A stretch of DNA of 64,000 nucleotides from Punctularia strigosozonata HHB-11173 SS5 (GCF_000264995.1 NW_006767438.1:963784-1027783); one strand, 5' to 3'. Positions 1 through 12,297 are shown, numbered from the stretch's first letter. The notes: generated from the letters alone by a model not told the origin. Program-made: numbers and translations.

Positions 1-208
1 AGGAACGCCCAGGGTGTCCGTGTGTGTCGGCTGAGCGCTCCGTTTCAACATGGAATTTGATCCTGTAGGTTAGTTCACAAGCTGCGCGCTCAGTTCAAGT
101 TTTATGGTCGGGCGACGGTCATTGATGGAGTGTGGCGGTGGTGATATAGCCATGACAAAACTATAGGTATAGTGCCTTTGCGCAGACGCGATCAGTGTGC
201 CGTGAAGG

Positions 209-3002
209 ATGAAGGGAGCCCGCAGATCCTACTCCGAGCGCATCGGAGAAGCACACCATATCGGACATGCCGCAAGGGAAGGAGCAATTAGTGCAGAAAA
301 AATGTGGTACATGCTCGAGAGAGGGCCTCCACGCATTGCTGTGATCGCGGACTCCGATAAAGCTCGGATGAGGCAGGAGGCGCGATCACGTGCAACCGTG
401 CCTTGGATAATAGGGGCCATCCAACGCGAGGCCGCCTTTCATCGCTTCCTATTGCTCGAACCACTGGTGGAATCTGCTATGGCCAGAAATAACAAACGCT
501 CGAAAAGGTCCAAGCATTATATTGATCCATTGCAGTTAAAGCCTTTCGTCAGTGCGGCCGAACAGGACGCGTTCTACACGATCATAGCCGACACGGGCGG
601 AAACTGGGACATCATAGTCACCGTGCTCTGTTCCTACTTCGAGATCCCGCCGCTGACAAAGCGACGGGGACTCAAGCAGATCCACGAGAACTTTGAAACG
701 CTGTATGGCCGCCTTGATGCTGTGTACAAGGTATACGAGGAGGAAGGGAAGGAGATGGTGCTGGGTGGCATTATTGGAATCTTCGCGAAGATGTGCTCCG
801 ACGCTCTCCTTCGTGACAAGCTGTTTGAGAAAGGTACGTCTGACATGCAGAATTGAAATCTACAACACTCACATGTTTCAAGTCTTCTCTTGAGGATGAT
901 GTCTCTCCTCGATTCCGACGTATGCCGGGTTAGTCCACCCCTTTGCCTGACTCTCGCCACGTTATTAATGTAAATACCATCAGCACGTCGTCCTGCTGTC
1001 GCTGGCCAGCATGACCCATCTCTCAGGTCATCATACACACATCCAGATCGCTTGCTATGCCCGGAGGCTCGTTGATCTCGTTAAGACACGCCCAGATGAC
1101 GCGAAGACACAAGAGCTATGCATAGTCGTCTTGGGGCACGTGGTATCAACCGTGACTTTGGATGGAGACAACGCGGTTGAAATCCTCGAGGATATCGATA
1201 TCACGGAGACAATCCGAGTACTGCTCGAAGCCGCCCGAAAGCCAAAAAGTTCCGCCTATCTCATCAGCCATGCGTTGCTTCTCATCCAAAACGCAACGTG
1301 GAACTGTCTAAAGGCGAGAACTGGCGCATATAATGCATTATGGCACGCAGCTGAGGCCGTGTTTGTCAGGAATACGAGAAGAATCCATCCGCGAGAAGGT
1401 TTATCACCGCATTCTTGCGGAGTGACGATATTAGCGCCCGAGCTGGAGCCCTCGGCTCACTCATACGTTTGCACGCTCATGCAGGTGAAGATGACGCGCC
1501 CAAACATAACTCTGAGGTTTTCGAAGCCGCGATGTCCTCCCGCGCCTGGCCTCCTCACATCAACGATGCCTTCATGAGGTATGGTCCAACGAAGTGTGAA
1601 ACCTTTATCATGTTCAATGCCATGAACGAGAATCAAGCTCTCCTGTACGAGACCCTCTGCGACTCCCCGGATTTCTACGCAATCGGTAAAAAGCTGGTAC
1701 GATCTCATTCTCGCTCGTGTATAAAGTCCTTGCTCACACTCACCTGCATAGGTTAACGTCATATTAGCTACTGATCTCGACTCGGATGCGGAACTGGAGG
1801 ATGACGGGACGTGGTCGCCACCGTTCAAAATGTGGTCGGACGTTCTGGTATGTGCGACGAGCTCGTTGTTTATCTGATACTACCTGACAGGATATTGTCG
1901 GAGCCAGCTCATCGCCGCAAAAGCCATCCGAGAGAAGGGGAAACGAAACGAAGCGTACTTGGCGGATATTCTCGAAGTCCAGTACTCCTTCCTACGCCAG
2001 GATGTCCTTAAGTTCTTCTCCCGAGCTCGAGACGCCATTTCGCGGCATCCAGACGTCGCCTTCTTTTACTACATTGCCAGCTTCGCCGCTGAGCGGGAAA
2101 TCGGCTTGCGCTACGCGAAGAAGGGCCTGCGATGCACGAAGTCGCTAACTCGATCGGTCAAGCTTGGTCTACTAGAACGTAGCATCCGGCTCGCCGGTAA
2201 CATGGCCCTGTCAGTGCTGAGTCTGTCACATACGCACACGGACAGATGGAAGGAAGGGATCGCCTATCTCGCGAGCGCGTCGGAGGATGCCAAGACGTTT
2301 TTGACCGACTCGCCCCCCGATGCCACGAATTTTGGGACTGTTGTGGATTGGTATATCCTCCTGACGCTTGCGCTTATGGGGAAGGAGGCGAGGTCAGATT
2401 TGAAAGACTTTGATGTGAGCTCTCAATTCAGATTATGGAATATCAGCTCACGCACACCCAGGACATACTCGAAAGGCTCCGACTCAACGAGGATGTGATG
2501 CGTTATATAGGGACGTCGGAACCCAATTCGAAATTGCGCCTGACGCGAATGACGGTCTTCCGAGACTACGTTGCCGCCCAGAAAGAATGGGGTGACCTTA
2601 TACGGCATTTCGACGCCATCTCGGAGAAAGGTGCCGGCATCGATGAACGGGGGCTCATAGATCCACAGGGTGTAACGCACGAGCTCACGTCGTGGCTTGA
2701 CGAGAAGCTGCAGCTCGAGGACGAAGACCCTGATTTCGACCCAAGGCAGGTTCCAACGCGTGTGCGGCCTCAGGAGGTTATGGGCAACTCTGTCACGTTG
2801 TACCGATGCAGCAACTGCGGACACCCGAGTGCCGTGCTTAAGAAGTGTGGGGGCTGCAGTACCGCCAGGTGTAAGTAATGATTGAAGCGTTATTTTGGAC
2901 CTGATAGGCTCATATTCTACACTTGCGACTGCAGATTGCGATTCGTCGTGTCAGAAGAACCACTGGAAAGCCCACAAACCTGTGTGCAAGAGGGCATCAT
3001 GA
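209..3002 (+). CDS. MYND-type zinc-finger protein, about 8 exons
   Basis: The last two exons join at 2870/2935 and encode a complete C-terminal MYND finger: CSNC, then CGGC, then YC..C, then H...C, ending KPVCKRAS at the stop at 3000-3002. MYND fingers bind proline-rich peptides of partner proteins, so a protein-interaction role is expected. The N-terminal about 700 residues are mostly helical with no recognised motif, as in the large agaricomycete MYND family. The first ATG at 209 opens a 208-residue stretch running to a donor near 835. Further exons lie near 985-1330, 1390-1695, 1752-1850, 1890-2416 and 2449-2870. I could not make the phase fit between exon 1 and exon 2 (around 835-890), nor choose the splice near 1330-1390, so the internal gene model is provisional. 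The C-terminal finger and its splice are secure. Confidence 0.75.
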
Positions 3003-3437
3003 GATGTCTGTCACCACTACAGGCAGTTCCTCGAATGTCTGTTTACCTTAGCTGTAGTTTAATGATACTGACGCCGCTCTGTCCCATGTCTCAACTGTAG
3101 CTATATACGTGCCGCTCATCATTCTGTATTCATCCACATTTGACGTCACCTTTCAACGACGATCCGTCCAACTACTAATCCACTTACACCGTGGTTGTTG
3201 ATGGGGGGATATTGCATGTATGTGCTAGAAGTATTATTAAACGTTCCGCTCTAGTTCGGCGGTGCAGGCTTCAGGGCGACGGATGCAGGTCCGTAGCACT
3301 GGCCCGGGGAAGAGGAGAACGCGAGCGCGTATATTACGTCAGCGCTGGCATACGCGTCCTTGGGGTCGCGTAAGTGCTTCCGCTACCACCAGCACCTTAC
3401 TGATCTCACATACTTCCATTGGCTGCTCGCTCTGGTC
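3003..3437. other. Intergenic: MYND gene end to Rpt6 start
   Basis: This gap lies between two genes on the same strand and should hold the 3' UTR of the first and the promoter of Rpt6. No TATA-like box or other clear element stood out, and the short open frames here look like chance frames. Confidence 0.5.
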
Positions 3438-4993
3438 ATGTCTGTAGCGGCACAAACACACACGACGCCCGCAGGGATCAGGGCCTACTACCAAGCGAAG
3501 ATCGAGGCCGCCGAGATCACCATCAACCAAAAGACGCAGAACCTGCGGCGGTTAGAAGCTCAACGGAATGCCTTGAACGCGAGAGGTGTGTTGCGCCGAG
3601 ACTTGATGCCCGGGGCTGGGGCTGACGAAGGATGTCAGTGCGATTGTTGCGGGAGGAGCTGCAGCTGCTCCATGAACCGGGGAGTTACGTCGGGGAGGTG
3701 GTGAAGGTTATGGGCAAGAACAAGGTGCTCGTGAAGGTGCAACCCGAAGGCAAATACAGTGCGTATACACCACGTTGCCTATAGCTTGCACCCCAGAGCT
3801 GAACAGCGGTCGCCCGTAGTCGTCGACATCGACTCCGAGATCGACCAGGCGACGCTGACGCCGACCCTGCGCGTCGCGCTCCGGTCCGACTCGTACACGC
3901 TGCACAAAGTCCTTCCGAACAAGGTGGACCCGCTCGTGTCGCTGATGATGGTCGAGAAGGTGCCGGACAGCACGTACGAGATGGTCGGCGGGCTCGACAA
4001 GCAGATCAAGGAGATCAAGGAGGTCATCGAGCTCCCCGTCAAGCACCCGGAGCTGTTCGAGGCGCTCGGTATCGCGCAGCCCAAAGGCGTGCTGCTGTAC
4101 GGCCCGCCCGGGACGGGCAAGACCCTCCTCGCGCGTGCGGTCGCGCACCACACCGACTGCCGCTTCATCCGCGTGTCCGGCTCGGAGCTCGTGCAGAAGT
4201 ATATCGGAGAGGGAAGCCGGATGGTCCGCGAGCTGTTCGTGATGGCGCGCGAGCACGCGCCGAGTATCATCTTCATGGACGAGATCGACTCGATCGGCAG
4301 TTCGAGAGGGGACGGCGGGTCGAGCAGCGGCGACTCGGAGGTGCAGCGGACGATGCTCGAGCTGCTGAACCAGCTTGACGGGTTCGAGCCGTCGAAGAAC
4401 ATCAAGGTCATCATGGCCACCAACCGGATAGGTGCGTGCACCGAGACTTGAAAAAGTCGGGAGGGCACCTACTGACGCTCTCTCTCTTCCGTCCGCCAGA
4501 CATCCTGGACTCTGCACTCCTCCGACCAGGTCGTATCGACCGAAAGATCGAGTTCCCGCCACCAGGCCCCGAAGCCCGCGTGGCTATCCTGCGCATCCAT
4601 TCACGGAAGGTGCGAACTGCGTTGCTTATATCACTCCTTATGCAAGCTAACTGGGGAACTGTGAAGATGTCATTACAACGCGGAATCGACCTGCGATCTT
4701 TGGCGGAGAAGATGGGCCAATGTTCCGGTGCGGAAGTCCGCGGTATATGCACGGAGGCCGGTACGCACAATCGCACTTGTTTTCCATCCTACAGATAACT
4801 GAGAAAACTGTTGAAGGCATGTACGCCCTTCGAGAACGGAGACAGCACGTCACGCAGGAGGACTTCGAGTTCGCCATCGCCAAGGTCAGAGTCATTACCA
4901 CGCGCGTACATTCGAAGGCATTACTGATGCACTTCGCAGGTTCTCAAGAAGAACCAGGACAGCAATACGTCCGTCAACAAGCTCTTCTCATGA
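3438..4993 (+). CDS. RPT6: 26S proteasome regulatory subunit 8 (Rpt6 AAA-ATPase)
   Basis: Rpt6 is one of six AAA-ATPases in the base of the 19S cap, which unfolds ubiquitinated proteins and feeds them into the 20S core. Seven exons join in phase (3438-3585, 3639-3758, 3820-4431, 4500-4609, 4667-4760, 4817-4884, 4940-4993) to give 401 residues, the normal family length. The order is: N-terminal coiled coil ([20 protein letters not shown]), OB-fold segment with [20 protein letters not shown], Walker A GPPGTGKT, Walker [13 protein letters not shown] region [26 protein letters not shown], and a C-terminal helical domain. The combination [21 protein letters not shown] is diagnostic for Rpt6 among the six paralogues. 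The start at 3438 gives the family-like short N-terminus. The gene looks intact; expression is expected to be constitutive. Confidence 0.97.
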
Positions 4994-5296
4994 TTGAAGG
5001 TATGGTCGGCTGGGATTGTGGCATGTTGGTGGGCCCTGTACAGAATTCTTACGTTGTTCGTCACGGCAATACGATTTTTTCTGAAGCCTTCCATTGCTCT
5101 TCTCTGCGGCCTGGCGGGCAGGCGGTGCTCGTTCATGCCAGTGTCCCGGGATGTTGTTGTACCGCTCAAGTGGGTGTTATACAAAGGTATACAAAGGTAG
5201 AATCAAATATAAGTACAGAGCGCGAAGCGTCCGCGTCAGTATGGATAACATCAACCACGAAAAGCGACGCGATACCCTATTTCAGTCCCAGCATCA

Positions 5297-6876
5297 TCAT
5301 ACGCTGCCCTTCAGCGCGACGATGACGAGGCTGTAGCCGTCCTTGAACGCACGTCCGGCTTCGCGCCTCTCCGCCCGCTTCTGCTCGCGCGCGTGCCGGC
5401 GCTCGCGCTTGTGCCGCCGTCGCTCCTCCTTCCTCGCCCGCTGTTCCATCCGCCGCTCGTGCTTCGCCGCCCGCGCGCATTCGCGCTGTTCCTTCCGAGC
5501 CGCCTTCTTCGATGCGGAGTTGCTGTTATTGCCGTTGTTTGTAGGATGGGTGGAGGCGGAGGAAGAGGCGATCGATCGGTCGTCGTCCGAATCGGAATCC
5601 GAGTCGGAGGAATCGTCAGAGTCGGAGTCGGAGCTGGAGGAGGAGGAGGCGAACGAGGAGGCACGGTGGCGTAGTACTGGGGCGGGCGGGGCGAGTTCGC
5701 CTGGAGAGGCGGACGTCGAGGAGGGCGAGTCCAGGTGCACTTGCGAATGCGAGGAAGCTGCGGCGGTGGAAGAGAGGTGGGCGGAGCCGGGTTTGAGTCG
5801 CTCGGAGCCTTTGAAGAGGTAGACTTCCATCCGGCGTAGACCAAAGAAGCGCTGGTGGATGAGTAACTGGATGAGGATGTGTCATGAACGAGGGCGTGGA
5901 GAAGAACACGTACGTGGTTCCACGTGAGGATGATCTGCATGACGAGCCGCTCTTGCTCTTGCTTTAGCAGACGCTCGCGCTCCTTGGTCGGCTTGCTCCC
6001 GAAGAGCTGCCAGCCTTTGCCCTTGCTCGTTTCGGGCATGGGCACCCACGCGCCCCGCGCGCCGAATTCCAGATCGCCCAAGAATCTGCGATGGTGTCGT
6101 CAGCCCGGTTCGTTCGTAGGTGCAGCCAGCAGAAGCGATCGACGAACCTCCGCCAGTCCGTCTCGCGCACGTCGTGCGTCGAGAACGGGTGCGCGGTCTG
6201 GCGTGCCGCGAGCGACTTGGGCGCGGTCAACGGCCAGCCGTGCTCGAGCGTCTTCTCCTTCGCGTACAACCAGACGGTCTCGAACGGCTCGTAGCTGAAG
6301 GCGGGGCTCGGCATGCGGCCGAAGCCCACGGGTTCCGCGATCCCGTTCGGAGAGAGGTCGAGCACGCTCCTAGTGTCCTCCTCCTCTTCTTCGGGTACCT
6401 CGTGCACGCGGACTACCGGGAGGGCGGCAGCGCGTCGGCTGGGCCCGCTGGCCGCGACGTCTTTCGGGCCGGGTGAAGGGAGCGGGGAAGAAGAAAAGGA
6501 GGCGGAGACGTCTTTGTCGGTCGGAGGGGGCGGGAGGTCGCGCTCGCGCTCGCGCGCGAAGGAGGCGATGATCTCGTTGTAGGACGGCGGCGGGAGGTCG
6601 GTTGGAACCTCGGGTGCGTAGGCGGAGTATGCGGGGACCGCGACGGAGGTGTGCCGGGCGACGCGCACGGACTGCGAGCGGTACTCGATCGAGTTGCGGG
6701 TGTAGAGCAGCCCGGACGGCTTGGATTCCAGCAGCATGTCTTTCGGATGGCAACAGTAAACAGCGGGGAGGGGGGCGAAGTGGATGTCGATGTTATACCG
6801 CTTGGCCTGCGGGCGGTGATAAAGCCTGCGGGAACCGGCGCACCATCTTGAGCTCGACGGGGCCCACGGCGAGCAT
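5297..6876 (-). CDS. Uncharacterised fungal protein with Ser/Asp block and basic tail
   Basis: I do not recognise the family. Downstream of 6876 a long frame reads RYNIDIHFAPLPAVYC, then a Pro-rich stretch with a PPPSYNEI motif (PPxY-like, the kind WW domains bind), then an acidic EEEEED patch. After a splice near 6120-6090 comes a folded-looking segment (DLEFGARGAWVPMPE). A further intron near 5915-5870 joins TWNH to LLIHQRFFGLRRMEVYLFKG. The C-terminus is a Ser/Asp run followed by a Lys/Arg-rich stretch and ends GYSLVIVALKGSV. The strong codon bias and clean splice joins argue that it is real. The start is uncertain: the ATG at 6876 needs an unusually short first intron of about 37 bp, and an alternative ATG at 7090 exists. 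The Ser/Asp and basic tail suggests phosphorylation or nuclear targeting, by inference only. Confidence 0.6.
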
Positions 6877-7221
6877 GCTGTGCGCTGCGCGATCGTGATG
6901 GAAGCCAATGGGCTATGCACTGATAGAGTGGGTCGTGGCGGGGATGCCTTTTATGGTAAAATGACGCGCCAGATCCCGACGCTGCCGGAGTCACCGGGCC
7001 GAATGTTCCTGTTCTCGCAAGCCAGTGCTCTACATGAGTGGGCTCATCCATGCGTCGAACCTTCGCAACATTGTCCAGGAACTCTGGCATCCATGCCTAC
7101 TATCGTCGATCGGCGTTTGCCTGGGCGGACCAGCCAAGAGATAGCAGGAGTGGATTGAATATAATACATTCGAACGATATGATGGGAAGACGGCTGCCCT
7201 GGTCCGTATTTCGCCAAGTTT

Positions 7222-8300
7222 TCACGCCCTGACCGCCGTCGTCGCCCTATGCTTCACCTTCGGGATCTCCGTCGCTTTCGCCTTCTCGTATTCCTCGTCG
7301 GACAGCACGGGCACCAACTGAGGGCCCTCGTAGTTGAAGACCTATCTGACCTTCAGTTATCCATCGTTCAACGGATACAGCAGGCAAACAAACATATTGG
7401 TGGAACCGGGTCGGGTTCGTCAGCCTCCACGCTTCGTCTTCGCTGTGCTCAGCGAACGCTCGACGATCCCCAGCGATTGCGCGTGACTGCATCTGGACGA
7501 TGCCCGCACGCACGTAGCGGATCTTCTCTACGATCTTAAGCTTCTCCGGCATGCCGAGATCCGTGTACGGAGAGCTGGGTCCCAGGACGTATGCCAAAGC
7601 TTCGACGTCTTCGACCGCCATCGACGCGCCAGAACCCCTCATCTGCAAGCGCGCCAATGAAAACGTCAGAAGATACGCGCAAAGAATTACGAAGCGACGG
7701 GAAACGGATTTTTACGAGGCAACATCGGATGCGCGGCGTCGCCCAAGACGATCGTCTTGCCCCCGCGTCCCAGTACGGCAACGGATCTTGGTCCCTCAGC
7801 TGCCACAGCCTGCAGTTCTCCGCGAGGTCGAACAGCCTCCGGAACCTCGGCGCCCAGTCCTTGATGTACGCCCTCATCTCGCCGAGATCTCCCTCCTGCC
7901 GCCAGCTCTCGGTCGCGTTCCCGACGAGGTCGGGCACGATGAAGACGCAGTTGAGCTCGGCGAGGCCGCGGCAGGGGCAGCACGCGAACGCGATGTCTCC
8001 TTCCCGGACGATCGAGAGGCAGCTCTCGCTCACGAGCGGGGCAAGCTCCGGATCGGCCAAGACGGGTTTGCTGTCGAGGGCTCGGCGTGGTAGATCGTTT
8101 CGCCAAGTACGCATGACCGGACGAACGACCTGAGCCCGTCGCAGCCCAAGACGACGTCTCCTTGCAGCACTTCGCCCAGAATGGTTGCTCCTTGCAGCAC
8201 TTCGCCCAGAATGGTTGATGGCCGGTGCAGAATGGTTGATGGCCGGTGCAGAATGGTTGATTGCGTGCAAGCTTTTGAAGACCACACGCGACGCGACGCA
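7222..8300 (-). pseudogene. 5'-truncated FAD monooxygenase relic
   Basis: On the minus strand this matches the C-terminal two thirds of the intact monooxygenases at 10859 and 59725. It keeps GCDGLRSFVRSCVLGE, the block LVGNATESWRQEGDLGEM, LWQLRDQDPLPYW, GDAAHPMLP, GSGASMAVEDVEAL and the full C-terminal exon ending at the stop at 7222-7224. The N-terminal Rossmann part with GxGxxG is absent. Upstream of GCDG the DNA is instead built of nested short tandem duplications (8158-8259). About 9 residues (GLSAYRFLL in the sister gene) are missing before DSKPVLADPE, and the frame shifts by two bases after DPLPYW (near 7760). It cannot encode a working flavoenzyme. Good conservation of the remaining codons suggests the decay is recent. 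Confidence 0.85.
8158..8259. repeat. Nested tandem duplications at the 5' edge of the relic
   Basis: Two perfect 30-bp copies (8158-8187, 8188-8217) are followed directly by two perfect 21-bp copies (8218-8238, 8239-8259). All four units share the core CAGAATGGTTG. The 30-bp unit contains the codons for GEVLQG of the flavoprotein, so the array grew from coding sequence. Perfect identity points to recent slippage or repair synthesis. Confidence 0.92.
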
Positions 8301-8533
8301 ACCTCTACTGGTCTCATCTCTTGATATATAGAGGCCAGGTTGATGATCTGACAATACTATATGGCTCATTGCGTTATACGGTTTCAAAACTCCCACTCTC
8401 AACCAGACTTTGACTCCTCAATTGGCTGCAAGACCTACGAGTGTTCCGCATGGTCCGAATTGCGCCAATTGTCAGGTATCATAGGTGCGAGGGGTATATA
8501 TCTACCAGTCCGCTGACGAAAGGACCGCCACTC

Positions 8534-9519
8534 TCAGTCGGGGCAGAACTGCACCTCGATGCCGTGGGAGGCGGTGACCGTGGGCACTGCGAACGGCGGC
8601 GACTGTCAGAAAAAAAGCAACCGGTCCCCGTGTCATATCAATGACTTACGACCGGGTCCCTTTCCGTACTCCGCGGTGTACAGCGCGCTGCCGTTGAACG
8701 TGAAGTTGATCACGCTATTGTTGTAAGACTCGTCGCCGACCGCGGGCCCGTTCGCCACGATCTTGATGGCAGTGACCTGCGCGCGAGGAGGGCGTGGCAC
8801 GTTTGTAAGTATAAACACCGGAGCACGGGAGAAGGAGAAGGTTCGCTTACGGAACCAGAGACGCCCGTGTTCCAATTGTCGACAGCATCCGACTTGACCG
8901 AGGTTCCGTTCGAGTACGTGACGATGCCAGTGATGTTGATGCTGCCGTCGCACTCGACGTTGGAGACGCTGAACGACGTCCCCGTGATGGGGATAGTCTT
9001 GGTCTTTCCGGCGTTCTTCGAGGTCACGCTCACGTTGTAGGTCGTGTGGATGTTGGCGTTGACGTCGACGGAGACCTCTAGCAAGAGCATCACTGGGTCA
9101 ACAAAGAAGGCCCACGAATGGAGGAGTCGCGACCAACCAGGAGCATCGGTAGACCACACGAACGGGGTAGCCGACGTGTTCACCTGTAGCCATCTCGCGT
9201 CAATAACATCACGCAGCTACCCCCTGGACAAAAAATATACCGAAAGGAGGACGTTCGAGTTATTGTAGCCCTTCAGACGATACGCTTCCGTAGTGTACTT
9301 GCCCTCGAGCTCGACGCCCGTCTGGTCGGAGTCGAGGTCGTACCACTCGCCCTGGTACTCCTCTTGGAAGGTGGCGCCGGGCGTCGTCGACGTCGGCGTA
9401 TCGGCCTGGATGTACCAACCGAGGTAACCCCGCCGCGCAAGGCGGCGGCGGGGAGCTGCAGATGCGGTGGCGCAGGCGGCGAGCAGCGCGAGCCAGAGGG
9501 AGGGGCGCATCGTGTGCAA
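8534..9519 (-). CDS. Small secreted protein, four exons, unknown function
   Basis: Exons 9519-9241, 9183-8851, 8776-8650 and 8586-8534 join in phase to 263 residues. The N-terminus MRPSLWLALLAACATASA is a clear signal peptide, followed by a dibasic APRRRLARR stretch that could be a Kex2-type processing site. The rest is rich in Asn-Xaa-Ser/Thr sequons (NNSN, NTSA, NVSV, NITG, NGTS, NNSV, NFTF, NGSA), so it is probably a glycosylated extracellular protein. It ends ASHGIEVQFCPD. The repeated beta-strand-like pattern (TYNVSVTSKNAGKTKTIPI) suggests a beta-sandwich fold, which is inference. A 45-bp stretch inside exon 2 with GT..AG ends may be an optional intron; both forms stay in frame. I do not recognise a named family. 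Confidence 0.72.
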
Positions 9520-9813
9520 ATGCAGGTCCTGCTACGATGTGGTTGACGAGGCACGTTTATGTATACATTTGATGTCGGAAGCGACCGATTCTTGTCGTCG
9601 GGGCGTTTGATTGTTCCGCGTCGCAAGGGCCGTCTGCTCGCCGGATGGTCTCCGGCAGTGCTGGAAGCAGTCTCATCTGGAAGATCATGGCACTTGGTGA
9701 CCGGCTCGGCTGAGGATTTGCAACAGCTTTAGCGAAACTTCCGGCTCGTGTTTTCTTCATGCAGTGACGTGCTATCCGAGCACTAAACGCTGATACTTGA
9801 GGATGTCCGTTGT

Positions 9814-10400
9814 CTAGATGCCGACTCCTTGATCTACGAGCAACCGGCGGCGATGATCAGATGGTAGGTCTTCCGCCGTCCGACCAGCCGCGGAGACCAT
9901 GCGGAATGGATCAGTAACCTCCGTATTCTCGGGCATAAGGATGCCGAACACGACGCGACTACAGCCTCGCGACCCCGGCACGGAGACGCATTTTATGGTT
10001 GGCTGACTTGTGGAAGTTGGTGACCAAGAGAAATCCTGGAAGTTGCCGGATATCAACACGTGCTTCCCGACGTGGCGGTGCCAGCTCCTCTAGGCAGCAG
10101 ACTGACAGTGACTAGGCTCGTCCACTGGTCTACAAATGCTTTAAACGCGCTCTTAGTGCTTGACCTGGGTCTGGTATTTTCTGCTGGGAATCGGAATGGG
10201 ACTGTGCTTTGCATGCGCGCAGCAGGTGAAGGCGCGCCCTCAGGCAGGAGGACGGCATGACGAATCCCGCGGGCGAGATGGCCGTTATTCACACACACCC
10301 TGAGACCAATGGCCATAGCAGGGAGATCTTCGGCGTGTGACGGGCAGCGGGACGAGATGGTATGAAGCACAAGCAGAGTTACCAACACGATCCATCTCAT
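9814..10400 (-). CDS. Possible small secreted protein
   Basis: A minus-strand frame from 10400 starts MRWIVLVTLLVLHTISS, a plausible signal peptide, and stays open for 115 codons. A second open frame (10059-9814) continues close by with HVLISGNFQDFSW...VVFGIL. The two could be exons of one gene, but I could not settle a convincing splice between them and recognise no family. Treat as a weak prediction; the pair may be chance frames in intergenic DNA. Confidence 0.3.
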
Positions 10401-10858
10401 GGCTCTGATCAGACCAATTGCCAGACCGTCTATTTAGCTTCCAGTCTCGGACCAACATCCCTGTGTGTAGAGCGCACGTACATTGAAGAAGTTACACACC
10501 CCGACTGACTGATATGCATAGCTGAAGATCACATATTCACCAGCTGACTGGATAACGTCATAAAATGCCCCACGGCTAGTAGCTTCGGCCATCTTTTCTT
10601 CTCATGATGCTTCACTCATTTGGAATTGGCTTGCTCATCAAGAACACGGCCCCTACTGGGATAATATGACTGGGGTCACATCCTATCCTTCTCGTCGCGT
10701 TTCGACCCACCTAGCCACCGACGGTGCTGGTCTCGAGAGTGAGCTTCGTTGTCTTCTTCGCGGCACCTCCCATAGTCGCATAGTTAAAACACAAAGCAAC
10801 ATCGATTGAGCAACGTCACATCCTCCCGCGAGAGGCCACCATACCTCTATCCAAAGGC
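10401..10858. other. Upstream region of FAD monooxygenase A
   Basis: No gene was recognised here. It is the presumed promoter region of the monooxygenase starting at 10859; no convincing TATA box was found close to the start codon. Confidence 0.4.
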
Positions 10859-12297
10859 ATGTCAAGTCTCCATGTTATTGTCGTTGGCGCCGGAATCTGT
10901 GGGCTCTCGGCTGCAACCGCTCTTCGCCCCCATCATCGTGTCACCATCCTTGAGCGCTCGTCGTTGAACGAAGAAATTGGCGCTGCGATTACTTCTAATC
11001 CTCCGTGTACCCGAGTCCTTGAGAGCTGGGGCTTCTCCTTCAAAGAAATCAGTAGTCCCGTTCACAGAGGGATCAAACAATACACACCGGATGGGCAGAT
11101 CCTCCGGATGATGGAGAATAAGCAGTATCAACACGGATATTATCTGAACCATCGCATTGATGTCCATCGGCGTACGTACTCCTTGCTGTAGGAGCTTTGT
11201 ATCCCATCTCACGTTCAAGCATCCGATGTAGAGTTAAAAAAGCTCGCGCTTGACCCTGACCGGCCTGGTGCGCCCGCAGATATACGATTGGGTGTTCGCA
11301 TCCGCGCCATCGACTGCGAGAGCGCCACTGTTACCCTCGAATCCGGGGAGGAGTTCCACGGCGACGTCATACTGGGCTGCGACGGTCTCAAATCATTCGT
11401 CCGATCCTGTATACTTGGCGACACAAAATACCGCGCCGAGCCTTCTGGCCTCTCGGCATACCGTTTCCTGTTAAACAGCAAGCCGATCCTAGCAGACCCC
11501 GAAATAGCTCCATTCGTCACCGACAGCTGCATCTCTCTCGTGCGCGAGAACGACAGAACTTTTGTCTGTTATCCTTGCCGCGGCCTGACAGAGCTCAACT
11601 GCGTTGTCGTCGTACCCGATCTCATCGGGAACGCCACGGAAAGCTGGAGGCAAGAAGGAGATCTGAATGAAATGAAGGACTCCGTCAAGAATTGGGCGCC
11701 GAAATTCCACAAGTTGCTGGATCTCGCGGACAGTTGTAAGCTGTGGCAGCTGCGGGACCAGGATCCCCTGCCGTACTGGACGCGAGGCAAGGCGATCGTG
11801 CTGGGCGATGCCGCCCATCCCATGATGCCCCGTAAGGCTTCCTTGATTGCGTTCCTAGCTCGGACTCGATCTCTGACGAGAGAGAGAATAGATCAAGGGT
11901 CTGGTGCGTCCATGGCCGTGGAGGATGTCGAAGCTTTGACGTACGTCCTCGGACCTACATCTCCATACAAAGATTATAGCTTGGAGGACAAGCTGAAGAT
12001 CGTGGAGAAGATACGATACGTCCGCGCGAGTATCGTTCAGCTCCACTCAAGAGCCATTGCGGGTGACGGACGGGGAGGCGGTGAGGCGCACAAGATGGAT
12101 CCGACTAGGTTCTTCCGATATGTGAGTTTTGTGCCGTCATGATACCTCATGCAGTTTGAGCTCACCTGCCTGCTTGATAGGTCTTCGAATACGAAGGACC
12201 CCAATCAGTATCCGTCCTATCAGACGAGGAATATGAACTCGCGAAAGCTACTCAAATACCGAAGGTGAAGCATAAAACGGTGGCAACCGGTGCATGA
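10859..12297 (+). CDS. FAD-dependent monooxygenase A (salicylate hydroxylase-like)
   Basis: A class A flavoprotein monooxygenase, the group that hydroxylates aromatic substrates using NAD(P)H and O2. Exons are 10859-11171, about 11232-11831, 11892-12121 and 12181-12297. They join in phase, with an alternative acceptor at 11219/11220 that adds four residues. Visible motifs are the Rossmann GAGICG near residue 10, ILERS for the FAD ribose, the GCDGLKS (DG) motif, and GDAAHPMMPHQGSGASMAVEDVEAL, the GD motif with the FAD-phosphate loop formed across the third splice. The C-terminus is short and hydrophilic with no signal peptide, so a cytosolic enzyme is likely. A degradative role on lignin-derived aromatics is plausible from context, but the substrate cannot be read from sequence. 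Introns 3 and 4 sit at the same places as in the copy at 59725. Confidence 0.9.

Noticed and set aside
5343-5822. Plus-strand Ser/Glu-rich frame
   Set aside because: Antisense to the Ser/Asp-rich exon of the minus-strand gene; the repeats read sensibly only on the minus strand.
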